Assembly: GCA_019359015.1 (NCBI GenBank)
Contig: JAHHID010000049.1
Span: 1-54,989 of the forward strand
Direction: 5' to 3'
Origin: Spirirestis rafaelensis WJT71-NPBG6
GTDB lineage: Bacteria > Cyanobacteriota > Cyanobacteriia > Cyanobacteriales > Nostocaceae
DNA: 54,989 bases
Part shown: positions 1 to 10,142 of the stretch, in pieces
How the letters are laid out: each line of letters starts with the position of its first letter
Position numbering within the stretch: position 1 is the first letter of the stretch
Notes under the pieces: model-generated
The model's database searches: none
The model's input: only the letters and a program-made list of their open reading frames with translations
What the model was told of the DNA's origin: nothing
Translations under genes and position numbers: made by a program

Positions 1-269
1 GATTGTTTCTTAGCTCTACATTGACTGCTCTTTCTTGACCTCAGTCTGGTCTATTATTTGACTGACGCGCACAAGTTGCTTTATACTTACTTTCAAACTA
101 TAATCTTTTCATGGTTCGGTCTCCAAAAGAGTCCGCTCTTTCGCGCTCGCTCATCTGGCACTTATTCAATATAACGAGTCCACACTTTCTTGTCAACTAT
201 TTTCTCAAAATTATTTTGGGAATACTTTGGAAACGTCTCAAAGCATTGCAAATAAAAGGTTTTCATTTA

Positions 270-625
270 TAGCGGTGCTCGAAGTCGAGAAGTTGATACT
301 CTGCGGACTAACTAAACTTCCAAGAACGCTCGAAAGCGTCTAAAAGTCCGGGGATTCTTGGGTCAATGGGAGGCAACGCTTAATGGCTCACTAAAATCTT
401 GGCTGTGTGCCTTACGGCTGCAACTCCCTTAAGAGATAGTATTAGAGAAACGCTGCAAGGTCTCTATCAGTCGTATAGCCGCAATTTTTACAAACATGAA
501 CACTTCTGAAAGTACTTTTTTCCCTGTCTGGGTTCCTTTGGACAAAGTACCGTGGATTGATGTTTGCCAAGTATCAGAGCCATCGCTCGCACACTCATAC
601 CTTGAGCTTTAGTCAGATAAAGTGT
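270..625 (-). mobile_element. Decayed TnpB (IS200/IS605-type) remnant
   Basis: No open frame survives, but the minus strand from about 625 down to 380 reads in shifting frames as a TnpB C-terminus: a zinc-finger half CKNCGYTTDRDLAAFL near 440-500, then, one frame over, AAVRHTAKILVSH near 375-415, which resembles the AVGHTVK stretch that follows the finger in cyanobacterial TnpB. The segment near 300-355 on the minus strand (AAGAATCCCCGGACTTTTAG) looks like the right end of such elements, where the guide RNA scaffold is encoded. At least one frameshift and stops make it inactive. Most of the N-terminus is unrecognisable. Confidence 0.5.
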
Positions 626-987
626 TTACAGACCATTGTTTCTGGTGGATATTTTTCTGTTGGCGTAGCAGTGTCTCCACTTCCTCTACACTCTCTTTAA
701 TAATGAGTCACCGCTTTGCGCGGGTTATCCGTTGTAGAAAGTGGTGAACCCACCTCTGGTAGACGGGTTCCCACAACAATAAGCACCTACCATTCGCACA
801 CGTCGATTTTCCTAAATGGTCATAGCCAAAGGAATACAGAACTAGGGAACGTGTTTTTCTGCGGTTTTCAATAAAGATGCCTATTTACTCTAAAGCTAAT
901 CTGGTGAATGGCTATAATGATTGCTTTGTTTGATTTTTACCGCTTGTAAAGCGACTATTTACAACTTTAGGTTGGGTTTTGGAACAT
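626..987. other. Gene-free stretch, probably more transposon debris
   Basis: There is no credible open frame. The minus strand near 540-610 also reads KAQGMSVRAMALILGKHQST, which resembles the helix-turn-helix of an IS1-type transposase. This overlaps the TnpB-like frame and may be chance, or debris from a second element. I see no RNA gene or clear promoter. Confidence 0.3.
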
Positions 988-2757
988 CTACATCCTTTCC
1001 AATACCTCAATTCCTAACAAAGAAAGTCCCAGTTTCAGGGTTTTAGCAGTTAAATCGCATAGCACTAACCGAGATGTCCGCAACGGTTCTTCTGCCTCCA
1101 AGACTCTAACCCCACGATCGCGATCATAAAATAGATTGAACTTCTGGCTTAGTTGAAATAAATACTCACACAGACGATTGGGTAGTAAATCTTGCTCGAT
1201 CGCACTAATAACTTCATCCAACTGTAATATGTGCTTCGCCAACGTTATCTCTGTTTCATGCTGCAACAAAACTTTCGCATTCTCCCCTAACTGCTCAAAG
1301 TTAATGCCACCCTTACGGCTAATTCCCTGAATTCGGGCATAAGCATAGAGCATATAAGGTGCCGTATTACCTTGGAGAGCCAGCATTTTCTCATAGCTAA
1401 AGATGTAGCTACTGGTACGGTTTTGGCTGAGATCAGCATATTTGACTGCACTGATCCCAACTACCTGAGCAACTTTGTTAACGAATTCTTCTGTTTCTTG
1501 GCGCTCTTCTTGTTGTAATCTTCTTTCTAGGTCAGCACGGACTTTAGCGATCGCACCATCCAACAAATCCTGCAATCGTACCGCGTCGCCAGACCGAGTT
1601 TTTAACTTTTGACCATCTTCACCCAGCACTAAACCAAAGGGTGCGTGAACAAACTCTATATTATCTGTAATCCAACCAGCTCGCCGTGCCACCTGAAAAA
1701 TCTGGGCAAAATGGTTAGTCTGTTCTGCACCAACTGGATAAATCACCCGTTGAACTTTATCTACCTTAACCCGATAACGAATTGCGGCTAAATCCGTAGC
1801 TGCGTAGTTATAACCACCATCGGATTTTTGGACAATTAAAGGTAGAGGTTCACCATCCCTATTTGTAAAGCCTTCAAGAAAAACGCATTTCGCTCCCTGA
1901 TTTTCTACTAGTAGTCCCAGTTGATGCAATTCTTGTACTACTTCAGGCAACAATGCATTGTAGAAGGATTCACCCCGCTCAATAAAGGGAGCAATCCCCA
2001 TTAAATTGTAAATTATTTGGTATGCTCTACTCGATAGTTGACAGACAATTTTCCATGCTAGTAGAGTCTTTTCATCACCAGCTTGTAACTGTACTACAGC
2101 CTGTCGAGCAGCTTCCTTAAACTCGTCATCGGTATCAAACCGTTTTTTCGCTTGACGGTAAAATGAAGACAAATCTCCTAAATCTAGTGTCTCATCAGTT
2201 GTCAGTGCTTCTGGGTATTCCGTTTGCAAATAGGCGATAAGCATCCCAAAGGGAGTTCCCCAGTCTCCGACATGACTAATCCGGATTACATCATCACCGA
2301 TAAATTCTAAAATTCGGGAAATACAATCTCCAATCACCGCTGGACGCAAATGTCCCACATGCATTTCTTTCGCTATGTTGGGACTGGGATAATCGACAAT
2401 TACCCGCTTAAGATTTTTGGTGGGTGCTATCCCCAACCGAGGATCAACCTGAATCGCGTTTAGTTGTGCTTGCAGGTATGCTGTTTTCAGTTTGAGATTG
2501 ATAAAGCCAGGATCAGCAATTTCTGGCGGTTCGCAGATATCAGTTACATCCAAGTTCTGAATAATAGCGGAGGCGATCGCTCTTGGTTGCTGTCCCACCT
2601 TTTTCGCTAAGGATAAGGATACATTCGCTTGATAATCACCAAATTTAGGATTGCTTGTAGATACCAAAATTGGATCAACTTCTGCGTATTCCGCGCCAAA
2701 AGCTGCTCCCATCGCTTGTTGAAATTTTACTTTAAGTTGCTCTTGTGTAGCGTTCAT
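988..2757 (-). CDS. argS: Arginyl-tRNA synthetase
   Basis: Charges tRNA-Arg with arginine in the cytoplasm (class I synthetase). From the chosen ATG at 2757 the product has 589 residues, normal for bacterial ArgRS. Visible signatures are the N-terminal tRNA-binding (Add-1) domain, the HIGH-type motif in [15 protein letters not shown], the [17 protein letters not shown]-like KMSKS region (seen as [14 protein letters not shown]), and a C-terminal DALR anticodon-binding domain ending in [10 protein letters not shown]. The frame stays open upstream to 2901, but that extension is basic, not family-like and unlikely to be translated. No operon partner: the neighbouring downstream DNA is transposon debris. 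Confidence 0.96.
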   Translation of the reverse strand: MNATQEQLKVKFQQAMGAAFGAEYAEVDPILVSTSNPKFGDYQANVSLSLAKKVGQQPRAIASAIIQNLDVTDICEPPEIADPGFINLKLKTAYLQAQLNAIQVDPRLGIAPTKNLKRVIVDYPSPNIAKEMHVGHLRPAVIGDCISRILEFIGDDVIRISHVGDWGTPFGMLIAYLQTEYPEALTTDETLDLGDLSSFYRQAKKRFDTDDEFKEAARQAVVQLQAGDEKTLLAWKIVCQLSSRAYQIIYNLMGIAPFIERGESFYNALLPEVVQELHQLGLLVENQGAKCVFLEGFTNRDGEPLPLIVQKSDGGYNYAATDLAAIRYRVKVDKVQRVIYPVGAEQTNHFAQIFQVARRAGWITDNIEFVHAPFGLVLGEDGQKLKTRSGDAVRLQDLLDGAIAKVRADLERRLQQEERQETEEFVNKVAQVVGISAVKYADLSQNRTSSYIFSYEKMLALQGNTAPYMLYAYARIQGISRKGGINFEQLGENAKVLLQHETEITLAKHILQLDEVISAIEQDLLPNRLCEYLFQLSQKFNLFYDRDRGVRVLEAEEPLRTSRLVLCDLTAKTLKLGLSLLGIEVLERM

Positions 2758-3195
2758 CTTTAATTTGCGTTTACGCCAATTTGTGGCTTTTGTTTTAAGT
2801 TCGGCTAACACATGCATTGTAAGCCTTACTCCTACTTCCAGATAATTATGTAATATAATACTACACAGTTTTCTTGCCGGGATGTGGAGGTACGATCGCA
2901 ACTAATTAGTATAATCGTCAAGAATATAAATTATTGGCAGATTATTGGCAAAGATTCTTATTCTCCTACTTCCCAACCGTGCGATTCATGTATAAAGCTT
3001 TAAGTGCGATCGTCAACTCCTTTACTCGAAGATAGATAGACAGGTGAACCGAAAAGGTCTACAATTTGACTGATTGTAGTAATCTTACCCATTGCCCAAT
3101 CAACCCAAACATAGTAAAAAATTTTGGTGATTCGGCTCAATTGCGCTGATCACTCTATTAAGATAAAGACGTCTTTAGTAGAGGGCGACAAACAA
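2758..3195. other. Intergenic region upstream of argS
   Basis: Holds the argS promoter region (minus strand) and the leader of the small plus-strand gene at 3196. It contains HIP1-like GCGATCG sites and AT-rich stretches. I see no convincing hairpin or RNA gene. Confidence 0.4.
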
Positions 3196-3318
3196 ATGGA
3201 TGTAAAGTTGATTTTAGTTGGATTAACAGTTATCTTTACCGTTTCTTGCTTGTTTTTCGGCACTAAAAACGGCTTTTATGACTCAGACAACTACCACGGC
3301 AACGGATCGGCACATTAA
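3196..3318 (+). CDS. Small one-helix membrane protein, 40 aa, unknown
   Basis: Encodes a 40-residue protein, MDVKLILVGLTVIFTVSC..., with a hydrophobic helix at about residues 4-22 and a short polar tail ending DNYHGNGSAH. It resembles small uncharacterised proteins of filamentous cyanobacteria, from memory only. The frame is open from 3124, but ATG 3196 begins directly at the hydrophobic helix and has GAGG about 12 bases upstream. Likely a single-pass membrane peptide; no function can be assigned. Confidence 0.55.
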   Translation: MDVKLILVGLTVIFTVSCLFFGTKNGFYDSDNYHGNGSAH

Positions 3319-3526
3319 CAAACGCCCTTAAACTCTAGTTTGATGGCTTGCCATTATCTACGTTTTTCCGAACCGGCGCGGGTTCGGAGGCGTCCTCCCC
3401 AATTCCATAATCCGCATTCGGGCGGCGCAGTTAGGAACTTACCTCTAGGTCACAAGACCAAAAACCGCGTAAATCTAGGCTTTTGGGAAATGTGTAACTA
3501 AAGATAAGGTTTAAGGGGAAAAGAGT

Positions 3527-5191
3527 ATGAGTGAGGATCTGTCAGCATCCTCTCGCATTGATGTTGGGGAGGGGAGAAATGAATTAGAATGTTTTCCTTA
3601 TGGTGTCCATCATAAGGATGAAGGCATCTGTTTATTGGTGCGGATGGGACCACACCGCATCTTGCTTGACTGTGGCTTAAAAGATATTTCATCGCTGGTA
3701 AAGGGGCTGAAAAAATCGGCAAAGCGAGGCAATTCGCCGCTACCAGCAGATTTAGTTTTAGTAAGTCACGCCCACCCAGATCATGCTAGCGGGTTGCTGG
3801 CACTGCATGAGGCTTTTCCCTTATTACCTATATACGCCAGCGAGGTAACAAGCAAGTTACTACCGCTGAATTGGCAAGATCAGAAAATTAACGAAATTCC
3901 CGACTTTTGTCAAGCATTGCCGTTGCGATCGCCTGTGGAATTTAAAGATGGTCTAGTCGCAGAATTATACCCCGCAGGTCATCTACCTGGAGCCGTGGCG
4001 ATTCTCCTCACCTACACGACCCAGCAACGCTCTTACAAATTACTATATACAGGTGACTTTTTCTTATCGAATTCGCGGCTGGTGGAAGGTTTGCGTTTAG
4101 AAGAATTGCGAGGATTAGAGTTAGATGTGCTGATTATTGAAGGCAGTTATGGCACATCGCGTCATCCGCACCGTCGCAACCAAGAAAATCAACTAGCAGA
4201 ACGAATTAATCGGGCGATCGCGGATCGTTTATCCGTACTATTACCTACATCAACATTGGGTTTAGGTCAAGAACTTTTAATGCTCTTACGCAGCCATCAC
4301 CACTTCACTGGTCGTGACATAGATATCTGGGTTGATGGTACTGTGGCTACCGGATGCGATGCTTACTTAGAATTGTTACCCCACCTTCCCCCGTCGGTGC
4401 AAAACTTCGCCCGTCATCAACCGTTGTTTTGGGATGAACGAGTGCGTCCCCGCGTGCGTCGTTTGCAGCCAGAATATCGTCACAGTGTTGGCAACAGTCC
4501 TTGTATTGTCCTGACCGACTCTACAAGTGATTTGGGTGAATACTGCCAACTAGGTATGAATTCTTGGGTAATCCTCTCACCAGAAAAAAGTCATATACAA
4601 TTTAATACGCCAAACCAAGCACAAACCAGTGTCGAAACTTATCTTTTGGCACAGCATAGCGATGGTCCAGGTACCACCCAGCTAATTCATAATTTGCGAC
4701 CCCAGCACGTCATTTTCGTTCATGGTTCCCCCGGCTATTTGGCAGACCTCACAAGTTTGGAAGAATTGCAAAATCGCTACCATGTACATTCGCCGGCAGG
4801 GGGTACATTAGTAGAATTGCCGATTGGCGATACATTTTTGCAACCAGCACCCCCAGAGACTAATTATGAGGGTGAATTAACAGAATTGGGAACGGTAATC
4901 ACAATTACCCTCCCGGATGCGGTTACCGCTGACCCTAGGTGGCAACAATTCGGCGATACTGGCTTAATTGAGGCGCGTTGGCAGGGAGAAGAACTCGTAT
5001 TGCGAGGTTTGTCGCAACGAGAACTACTCAATCAAAATAGCGATCGCTTTATTTGGTCTGATGTCGATTGCTGCGGTACCTGTAGACATCAAAGGGGGCA
5101 GCGGTGTTGGAACCCCGCTTCCCCCCTGTATAACTTCAAGGTAACTCTTGAAGGTTATTGCCCTGCCTTTGAACGTTTGAGCGAGAGTTAA
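3527..5191 (+). CDS. Metallo-beta-lactamase-fold hydrolase, beta-CASP-like
   Basis: A 554-residue protein with an N-terminal metallo-beta-lactamase domain. The zinc motif is SHAHPDHA (about residues 82-89) and later fold elements include YTGDFF and IIEGSYGTSRHP. The central region with PTSTLGLGQELLMLL and, near residue 400, VIFVHGSPG is laid out like the beta-CASP and final histidine region of CPSF73/RNase J relatives, so RNA or DNA phosphodiester cleavage is possible but not shown. The C-terminus has five cysteines (515, 516, 519, 527, 545), suggesting a small metal or Fe-S site. ATG 3527 is preceded by AAGGGGAAAAG, a good ribosome binding site. Monocistronic. Confidence 0.8.
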   Translation: MSEDLSASSRIDVGEGRNELECFPYGVHHKDEGICLLVRMGPHRILLDCGLKDISSLVKGLKKSAKRGNSPLPADLVLVSHAHPDHASGLLALHEAFPLLPIYASEVTSKLLPLNWQDQKINEIPDFCQALPLRSPVEFKDGLVAELYPAGHLPGAVAILLTYTTQQRSYKLLYTGDFFLSNSRLVEGLRLEELRGLELDVLIIEGSYGTSRHPHRRNQENQLAERINRAIADRLSVLLPTSTLGLGQELLMLLRSHHHFTGRDIDIWVDGTVATGCDAYLELLPHLPPSVQNFARHQPLFWDERVRPRVRRLQPEYRHSVGNSPCIVLTDSTSDLGEYCQLGMNSWVILSPEKSHIQFNTPNQAQTSVETYLLAQHSDGPGTTQLIHNLRPQHVIFVHGSPGYLADLTSLEELQNRYHVHSPAGGTLVELPIGDTFLQPAPPETNYEGELTELGTVITITLPDAVTADPRWQQFGDTGLIEARWQGEELVLRGLSQRELLNQNSDRFIWSDVDCCGTCRHQRGQRCWNPASPLYNFKVTLEGYCPAFERLSES

Positions 5192-5277
5192 TTGTTAGCT
5201 GTTAGTTGGAGCATTGTTGATTGACGGTTAATAGTCAACAATCATCCAATATTCACTAACCACTAACAAATAACCAC

Positions 5278-5589
5278 TTACTCTGGATTTGAGTCTGTGT
5301 AACGATTGCGGATGCGTTCAGCTTCTGGACAATCTTCAGTCATAAGAGGTTCGACGTTACCACGGGGCACTGAAGCTAATTTTTGCGTTACAGCGCCAAT
5401 ACTTTCAAGGCGAACCATCTCTTCCCAAGAACAAACTTCGTCCTCTTCTTCTGTCTCATAGCGTAGGGTCACTAAATCTCCCTCTATGTCCAGGATGCGG
5501 GCGCGTTCAATCCAGCGTTGCTGGTCCCGCAAGAATACACATACCTCCCGCCCGTCGCAACACAGTTGATAAATCTTGCGGTGTAGCAT
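5278..5589 (-). CDS. Conserved cyanobacterial protein (DUF6679-like)
   Basis: A 103-residue soluble, acidic protein starting MLHRKIYQLCCDGREVC. It has a compact beta-rich first half (VCVFLRDQQRWIERARI, GDLVTLRYETEEEDE) and a charged C-terminus. It resembles a very conserved cyanobacterial family that I believe is DUF6679; that name is from memory. No catalytic motif is visible and function is unknown. It converges with the metallo-hydrolase at 3527, with STRR-like GTTAG/TAAC repeats between them. Confidence 0.72.
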   Translation of the reverse strand: MLHRKIYQLCCDGREVCVFLRDQQRWIERARILDIEGDLVTLRYETEEEDEVCSWEEMVRLESIGAVTQKLASVPRGNVEPLMTEDCPEAERIRNRYTDSNPE

Positions 5590-6098
5590 GTACTGCTTCT
5601 GCCTTTTTAAACGACGTAGTTAAACCTGTCAACATGTGGGTTTTATCCCAATATATAGTACCCTTAAGAAGCTAGTTGCACGGTTGGTGAACAACTCTGT
5701 ATCTTGATCCAAACCATTATATTTGATGATTGGATGGTATACAGCTTGCTTACTGCACCACTTAAACTGAATCTCTTTGGGGGTAACATTAGAAATGTCT
5801 ACTTATATAGTAGAGACGTTAGGTGCAACGTCTGTACATAATTTGGGACTTGTCCTGATAAGCGTGAGTATTTTCTGGCGAATACTTTCTACCATTATGT
5901 AATAAATAATACTCCAAAACAAGTGGTAAGTGCGGTTGTTTAAGTTGCCTACTTGTAATCATTGGCATTTTTGGGAAGTCTTTACCCCTATGTATTTGAT
6001 CTTAACTCATTCTCTTGTGACCTTAATGCTTTTAAACAACAACAATACTAAAAGTTCTTCACTAGGTCTTTATCTCTGTTGATGACACTTACGAAGAG
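5590..6098. other. 509-base gene-free stretch
   Basis: No open frame of note. It holds the upstream region of the minus-strand gene at 5589 and one hairpin repeat at 5810-5837. The rest is AT-rich with no feature I can support. Confidence 0.4.
5810..5837. repeat. Hairpin repeat GTAGAGACGTT
   Basis: GTAGAGACGTT (5810-5820) pairs with AACGTCTGTAC (5827-5837), with one mismatch in 11, around a 6-base loop. Hairpins of this kind are scattered through cyanobacterial intergenic DNA. No T-run follows, so it is probably not a terminator. Confidence 0.6.
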
Positions 6099-6356
6099 TC
6101 AACTTGCAATCGTGCAAGATCCACCCTTTGATAGAGTGTCAGCTTCGTTTGTACTGTGTGGTAATTTGATTAACAAACTTGACGAGGATGCCTCTCGTTT
6201 AATTTGAGCGACGCGAACTGCTTCATCTAGTGCCGCCAAGGCAGTCAAATCCTTTGAATCATAGCTTTTGGTAGCTAAAACTTGATGAGGTAGACCCTGG
6301 GATTCAACACTAAGACATCCGGTTTTAAAAGCAGATTCAACGATTGCGTGAATCAT
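6099..6356 (-). CDS. Small conserved hypothetical protein, 85 aa
   Basis: Begins MIHAIVESAFKTGCLSVESQ and resembles a family of small cyanobacterial proteins of unknown function that share an AIVESALKTG start, a QVLATK segment and an IKRE segment (from memory). The last 25 residues (SSSSLLIKLPHSTNEAD...) look unlike that core and may be a recent extension after loss of the original stop. No transmembrane helix or catalytic motif. Monocistronic, flanked by AT-rich DNA on both sides. Confidence 0.6.
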   Translation of the reverse strand: MIHAIVESAFKTGCLSVESQGLPHQVLATKSYDSKDLTALAALDEAVRVAQIKREASSSSLLIKLPHSTNEADTLSKGGSCTIAS

Positions 6357-6654
6357 TTTAATTCGGGCATAGTTAGCAACGTATTAGATACAGTTTGCAA
6401 CATTTTCCTAGCCTGCTAGTTGATATCAAACAGTATTTAGTAGTGATTATATTATAGCAGCAGTGTGATTAAAAATACATACTTCAAAGAAGTAAAGTTC
6501 TGGCTAAACCTGTAAAGAAAGGATAATGATTCAATTTTATGGTTCGTCACACTTAATTCTTACTTAGATTTAAAATTTAAATCCATACTAGTAAATGCTT
6601 AATAAAAGTATAACTATAGTAAAAATCTATACTTTAATTAAAGTTTACATTTAA

Positions 6655-7443
6655 TTAAAGAAAAAACTGACGGAAATCCTCATCCTTTTGACTCAACTGT
6701 ACCCAGTCCAAGTTTAAAGCTTGGAACTTTTGCACCAAGCGATCGCACGCGGGGCGTTCGGTAGCGTAATGCCCAGCATCAATTAAAATAAGATTGCGAT
6801 CGCGGCTTTCTTGAAACTGATGGAACTTACAGTCAGAAGTCAGATAAGCTTGAGCACCAGTTTTGACGACAGCCGAGATATAACTTGCTCCCGAACCACC
6901 TAAAACAGCAACTCGCGAAATTATCTGCTGTAAATCAGGAGTTGGAGAAAAAAGAAGCTTTGGGGGAGCAAGCCGGGTTTGAATTGTCGCCAGTAAATCC
7001 TGTAAACTCAGAGACGGATTTAAAACTCCAACGCGCCCATATCCCAAACCAGCTTGTGTGGGTACTATCGGAGCGACTTCCTGAAGTTGTAAAATTTGAG
7101 CTAAAACATCAGCAGTACCATCATCAACTTGGTCAAAGTTAGTATGAGCGCTGTAAATGCCGATATTGTGAGTAAAAGCTAACCGTGCCATTTCGGCGAT
7201 CGCTTCCCCAGCGCGTAAAGATTTCGGCGGACTAAAAATCAACGGATGGTGAGCAAAAATGAGATTAGCACTTTTGGCGATCGCTTCGTCCATTACCGCC
7301 AAAGTAGGTGTTAAACAAACCAACACTCGTGCGCTTGACTGTAAAACTCCCGGCTCAATTTGCCACCCGCAATTATCCCAGCTTTCACACCAAGCAGGAT
7401 TTGCCCATTCTTCAAACCAAGTAATTAAATTAGCGATTTTCAT
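6655..7443 (-). CDS. Nif3-like dinuclear metal centre protein
   Basis: A 262-residue member of the Nif3/YbgI/DUF34 family, often labelled GTP cyclohydrolase I type 2 without good proof. Metal ligands are visible: FAHHPLIF (His pair), YSAHTNFDQ (His/Asp), and GHYATERPACD near the C-terminus (His and Glu). The family forms toroidal hexamers with two metals per subunit; its physiological reaction is unsettled. The length matches the short form without the inserted PII-like domain. ATG 7443; the next minus-strand gene (stop at 7490) lies 46 bases upstream, so co-transcription is possible. Confidence 0.9.
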   Translation of the reverse strand: MKIANLITWFEEWANPAWCESWDNCGWQIEPGVLQSSARVLVCLTPTLAVMDEAIAKSANLIFAHHPLIFSPPKSLRAGEAIAEMARLAFTHNIGIYSAHTNFDQVDDGTADVLAQILQLQEVAPIVPTQAGLGYGRVGVLNPSLSLQDLLATIQTRLAPPKLLFSPTPDLQQIISRVAVLGGSGASYISAVVKTGAQAYLTSDCKFHQFQESRDRNLILIDAGHYATERPACDRLVQKFQALNLDWVQLSQKDEDFRQFFL

Positions 7444-7489
7444 AAAATGGATAATGCATAGCTTAGTAGTAATTGTTAATAACTAATAA

Positions 7490-8233
7490 CTAATTCTTAT
7501 TTGGAATATTCAACTTTAATGATAACTGCTCGCGAAGTTGGTGGAAAGGTTTATTCCATACTGGTTGAGTATTCCAATTCCATACTGTCACCGGGATGAG
7601 TTGATTAGCAGCAAGATATCTTAGCATACGGCATTCATCCTCTGGTTCACGAGAAAAGCAATAAGGATTACGGTAGCCTTTGCCACAAGGTTTGTAATAA
7701 TTAGCTTTTTTAAGACAGATACGTTGCAAAATTTCCTCGCATTTGGCAAGCAAATAATCTAAAAACTTTAAACTAAAGGGTTCTTCGTTAGCGCGAGTTT
7801 CTGGTTCTTTTTGCACCCATCTTGCCCAGTCAAACCCATACATAAAGTCGTGGACGTAACGGAAGCGTATTTTTCTTTTAATTCCGCATAACTCCAGAAG
7901 CGATACCATCTTGCCACCAAAACATTGTAAAAACTCAACAGCATCATCTGCTACCAAAGCTTGATTTAACATACTACTTACTAAAAAATCAAAATCCCAG
8001 AATATGTTTTCTGGGAAGTTGTCCAACTCAGCAAAGATTATCTGCTCCAAAGTATTATGTAAGGATGTGATTACTTGAATATCACTGGTTTTTTCAACAA
8101 TCAAACTTCCCAGTTCTGCAAAGCTGGTAGCTAAAATTTTCTGCGGATTGAGAGAGAACTGATTAATAGACTGCTGGGCAATGATTTCATCAAGAATACT
8201 GAAACTATGAATAGGTGTCAGATTTTGCTTCAT
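7490..8233 (-). CDS. Conserved hypothetical protein, 247 aa
   Basis: Not recognised as a named family. The protein is soluble and mostly helical, with aromatic-rich segments (RYVHDFMYGFDWARWV near residue 125) and a cysteine/tyrosine-rich stretch, KANYYKPCGKGYRNPYCF, near residue 180. The pattern CGKGY..PYC and a later DECRM could form a metal site, but there is no standard zinc-ribbon spacing. It lies upstream of the Nif3-like gene on the same strand and may share its transcript. ATG at 8233. Confidence 0.65.
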   Translation of the reverse strand: MKQNLTPIHSFSILDEIIAQQSINQFSLNPQKILATSFAELGSLIVEKTSDIQVITSLHNTLEQIIFAELDNFPENIFWDFDFLVSSMLNQALVADDAVEFLQCFGGKMVSLLELCGIKRKIRFRYVHDFMYGFDWARWVQKEPETRANEEPFSLKFLDYLLAKCEEILQRICLKKANYYKPCGKGYRNPYCFSREPEDECRMLRYLAANQLIPVTVWNWNTQPVWNKPFHQLREQLSLKLNIPNKN

Positions 8234-8393
8234 ATAAATTGAAATAAACCCAGCAGTTTACAGTTTTATAAACTGCTGCATCAAGCAACAAATCTTAGTT
8301 TAATCGAGCAGTAGAGAAGAAGTAAATTAAAATAAATAAACTTAACTTTTTAGTGATTATACTTATTACATGAGTAAGTGCATTACCCCAGCC

Positions 8394-8804
8394 CTACCCA
8401 GAAATATGGACAACCAATTCTCTAGTATGACTGCGTTGACGATGTTCCCAAATATAAATTCCCTGCCAAGTTCCCAGGACTAGATGACCTTGATTTATGG
8501 GGATGTGTTCTGAGGTATGAGTAAGGGCAGTGCGGATATGCGCTGGCATATCATCGGGACCTTCAGCATCATGGATGTACTTAGCTGATTCGGGCACAAT
8601 TTTTGCCATAAAATTAGCAAGATCCAAAAGTACATCTGGGTCGGCGTTTTCTTGAATCAGTAAACTAGCTGATGTGTGGCGTAAAAATAGTGTACAAAGC
8701 CCGATTTTCACGCTTGATTCTGCAACTATAGCCTCAATTTTTGACGTGATATTATACAAAGATTTGCCTGTGGTGGGAATTCTCAGTAACTTTTGATAAT
8801 GCAT
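8394..8804 (-). CDS. YjbQ/UPF0047 family protein
   Basis: A 136-residue protein of the YjbQ family, annotated as secondary thiamine-phosphate synthase because E. coli YjbQ has weak activity of that kind; the real role is unclear. Family signatures are LRHTSASLLIQENADPDV, the H-x-E-G-PDDMPAHIRTAL segment and GTWQGIYIWEHR near the end. The conserved His and Asp residues would bind a metal. It sits 12 bases downstream of the glycosyltransferase stop on the same strand, so the two are likely one transcript. Confidence 0.92.
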   Translation of the reverse strand: MHYQKLLRIPTTGKSLYNITSKIEAIVAESSVKIGLCTLFLRHTSASLLIQENADPDVLLDLANFMAKIVPESAKYIHDAEGPDDMPAHIRTALTHTSEHIPINQGHLVLGTWQGIYIWEHRQRSHTRELVVHISG

Positions 8805-8816
8805 ACAATAAAATTG

Positions 8817-9914
8817 TTAGTTGTTTAGTTCTTCAGCTTTATGGAAGTACTCAATAACGGCTTTAGCTATAACTTCATTACCATCTTTAGCAATCGGTTG
8901 AGATTGCTTTGGTTGCTGGGCTGGTTGATTGAGAAAGTCCCAATTTCCTGCAAAAAATTCTGTAGGAGTAAGGATTTGATGCTGATTATAATTAGTAATA
9001 CCTTCCAAGAGAAAAGCAGCTTCGGCAAACTCTTCACGAGTGACTGAAACAATTGGCACTCCTAGCCGTGTCGCTTCAGCAAAAGTGCCGAAACCAGGTT
9101 TAGAAACAACGCGCCCACAAATCGACATAAAATCGACAGGTCGGTATTTTTTATCAGTTATTTTCACAAAATTAGGTAAATCCGGGGCAGATTTATCAAA
9201 AACGATAAATTGCCAATCTGGAAATTTTCGCAGATTTTCATAAGGAATTTGCTGCAAACCCAAGCCACCAAAAGTCAGTAAGATGGTTTTTTCTATTGGG
9301 GCAGTTATTCCCCAAGTAGATCGTAATTCATCTGCCGGATAATGAGGAGAACCACCAGTTAAGCCTACATCTGTGATATTTGAGAAAGCTTGCATCGGTT
9401 CATGGAAGGGAAGACGAAACAAGCGATCGCTATACGAATAACAATCACTAATCCAATTGGCAATTTCTTCAAACTGACCTCCCCAATCTCGATATATAAA
9501 GTCCCAGCCAAAGTTACTCATCATCCAACAGGGAATATTAGCTGCTTTGCCAATCAAGGAAGCGAGAAAGGGAATATCTGCCAAAATAAGATTAACGCGA
9601 TTTTGGCGAATAAAGTTAACTTCAGAGGCAATCAAGGAATTTTGATTTTTTTTAATTTCAAGCAACTTTTCCAAGGTCGCTGCTTTATCCATCGTCAAGC
9701 TGTCTGCTTGGACAACACCCAAATCAAATGCGCGGGGACGATGAATAAAATCCCCTTCTATATAGCACTCTAGCAACCACCGTGGCGCACTCGTCACCAT
9801 AATTAACAATACTTCTGGACATAACTTTTGAATTGTCGCCGCTACAGATGCAGTGCGGGTAGCATGACCAAAGCCGTGATTAGTGATGGCGATATATAAA
9901 ATTGGACGTTCCAT
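8817..9914 (-). CDS. MurG-like glycosyltransferase
   Basis: A 365-residue protein with a GT-B type layout. The N-terminal domain opens with ILYIAITNHGFGHATRT, a MurG-like glycine/histidine loop. The C-terminal half has LLTFGGLGLQQIPYENL and RVVSKPGFGTFAEATRLGVP, the usual donor-nucleotide-sugar site. It resembles the glycosyltransferase-like half of L-arabinokinase and related bacterial proteins. Donor and acceptor cannot be read from sequence. The first gene of a two-gene unit with the YjbQ protein; ATG at 9914. Confidence 0.82.
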   Translation of the reverse strand: MERPILYIAITNHGFGHATRTASVAATIQKLCPEVLLIMVTSAPRWLLECYIEGDFIHRPRAFDLGVVQADSLTMDKAATLEKLLEIKKNQNSLIASEVNFIRQNRVNLILADIPFLASLIGKAANIPCWMMSNFGWDFIYRDWGGQFEEIANWISDCYSYSDRLFRLPFHEPMQAFSNITDVGLTGGSPHYPADELRSTWGITAPIEKTILLTFGGLGLQQIPYENLRKFPDWQFIVFDKSAPDLPNFVKITDKKYRPVDFMSICGRVVSKPGFGTFAEATRLGVPIVSVTREEFAEAAFLLEGITNYNQHQILTPTEFFAGNWDFLNQPAQQPKQSQPIAKDGNEVIAKAVIEYFHKAEELNN

Positions 9915-9919
9915 ATTAA

Positions 9920-10140
9920 ATTGGGGATGGGGACTAGGGACTGGGGACTGGGGGACAGGGGGACAGGGGGAGCTTTCTTGAGCAGGGGAAGAAATATTTC
10001 TTCTTTCTTGCCTTTTACCCTTTACCCTTTAACGCCACATGCTTCAAGTCGGCACAGCCGCCCAACGCAGTGGCTCCCCTTTCCCCCTCCTCAAATTGCC
10101 CGATGCCGAATGCCCAATGCCCCATGCGATCGTGCCCATT
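9920..10140. repeat. STRR-rich intergenic spacer
   Basis: Tandem short G-rich repeats (GGGGACTGGGGACTGG-like, about 9926-9972), then TTTACCCTTTACCC and GAATGCCCAATGCCC runs. These are typical short tandemly repeated repetitive sequences of Nostoc-type genomes. No gene is supported here. Confidence 0.7.
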
Positions 10141-10142
10141 AC

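Noticed and set aside
2758-2901. N-terminal extension of ArgRS by 48 residues
   Set aside because: The extension is basic and unlike ArgRS; the conserved protein begins at ATG 2757.
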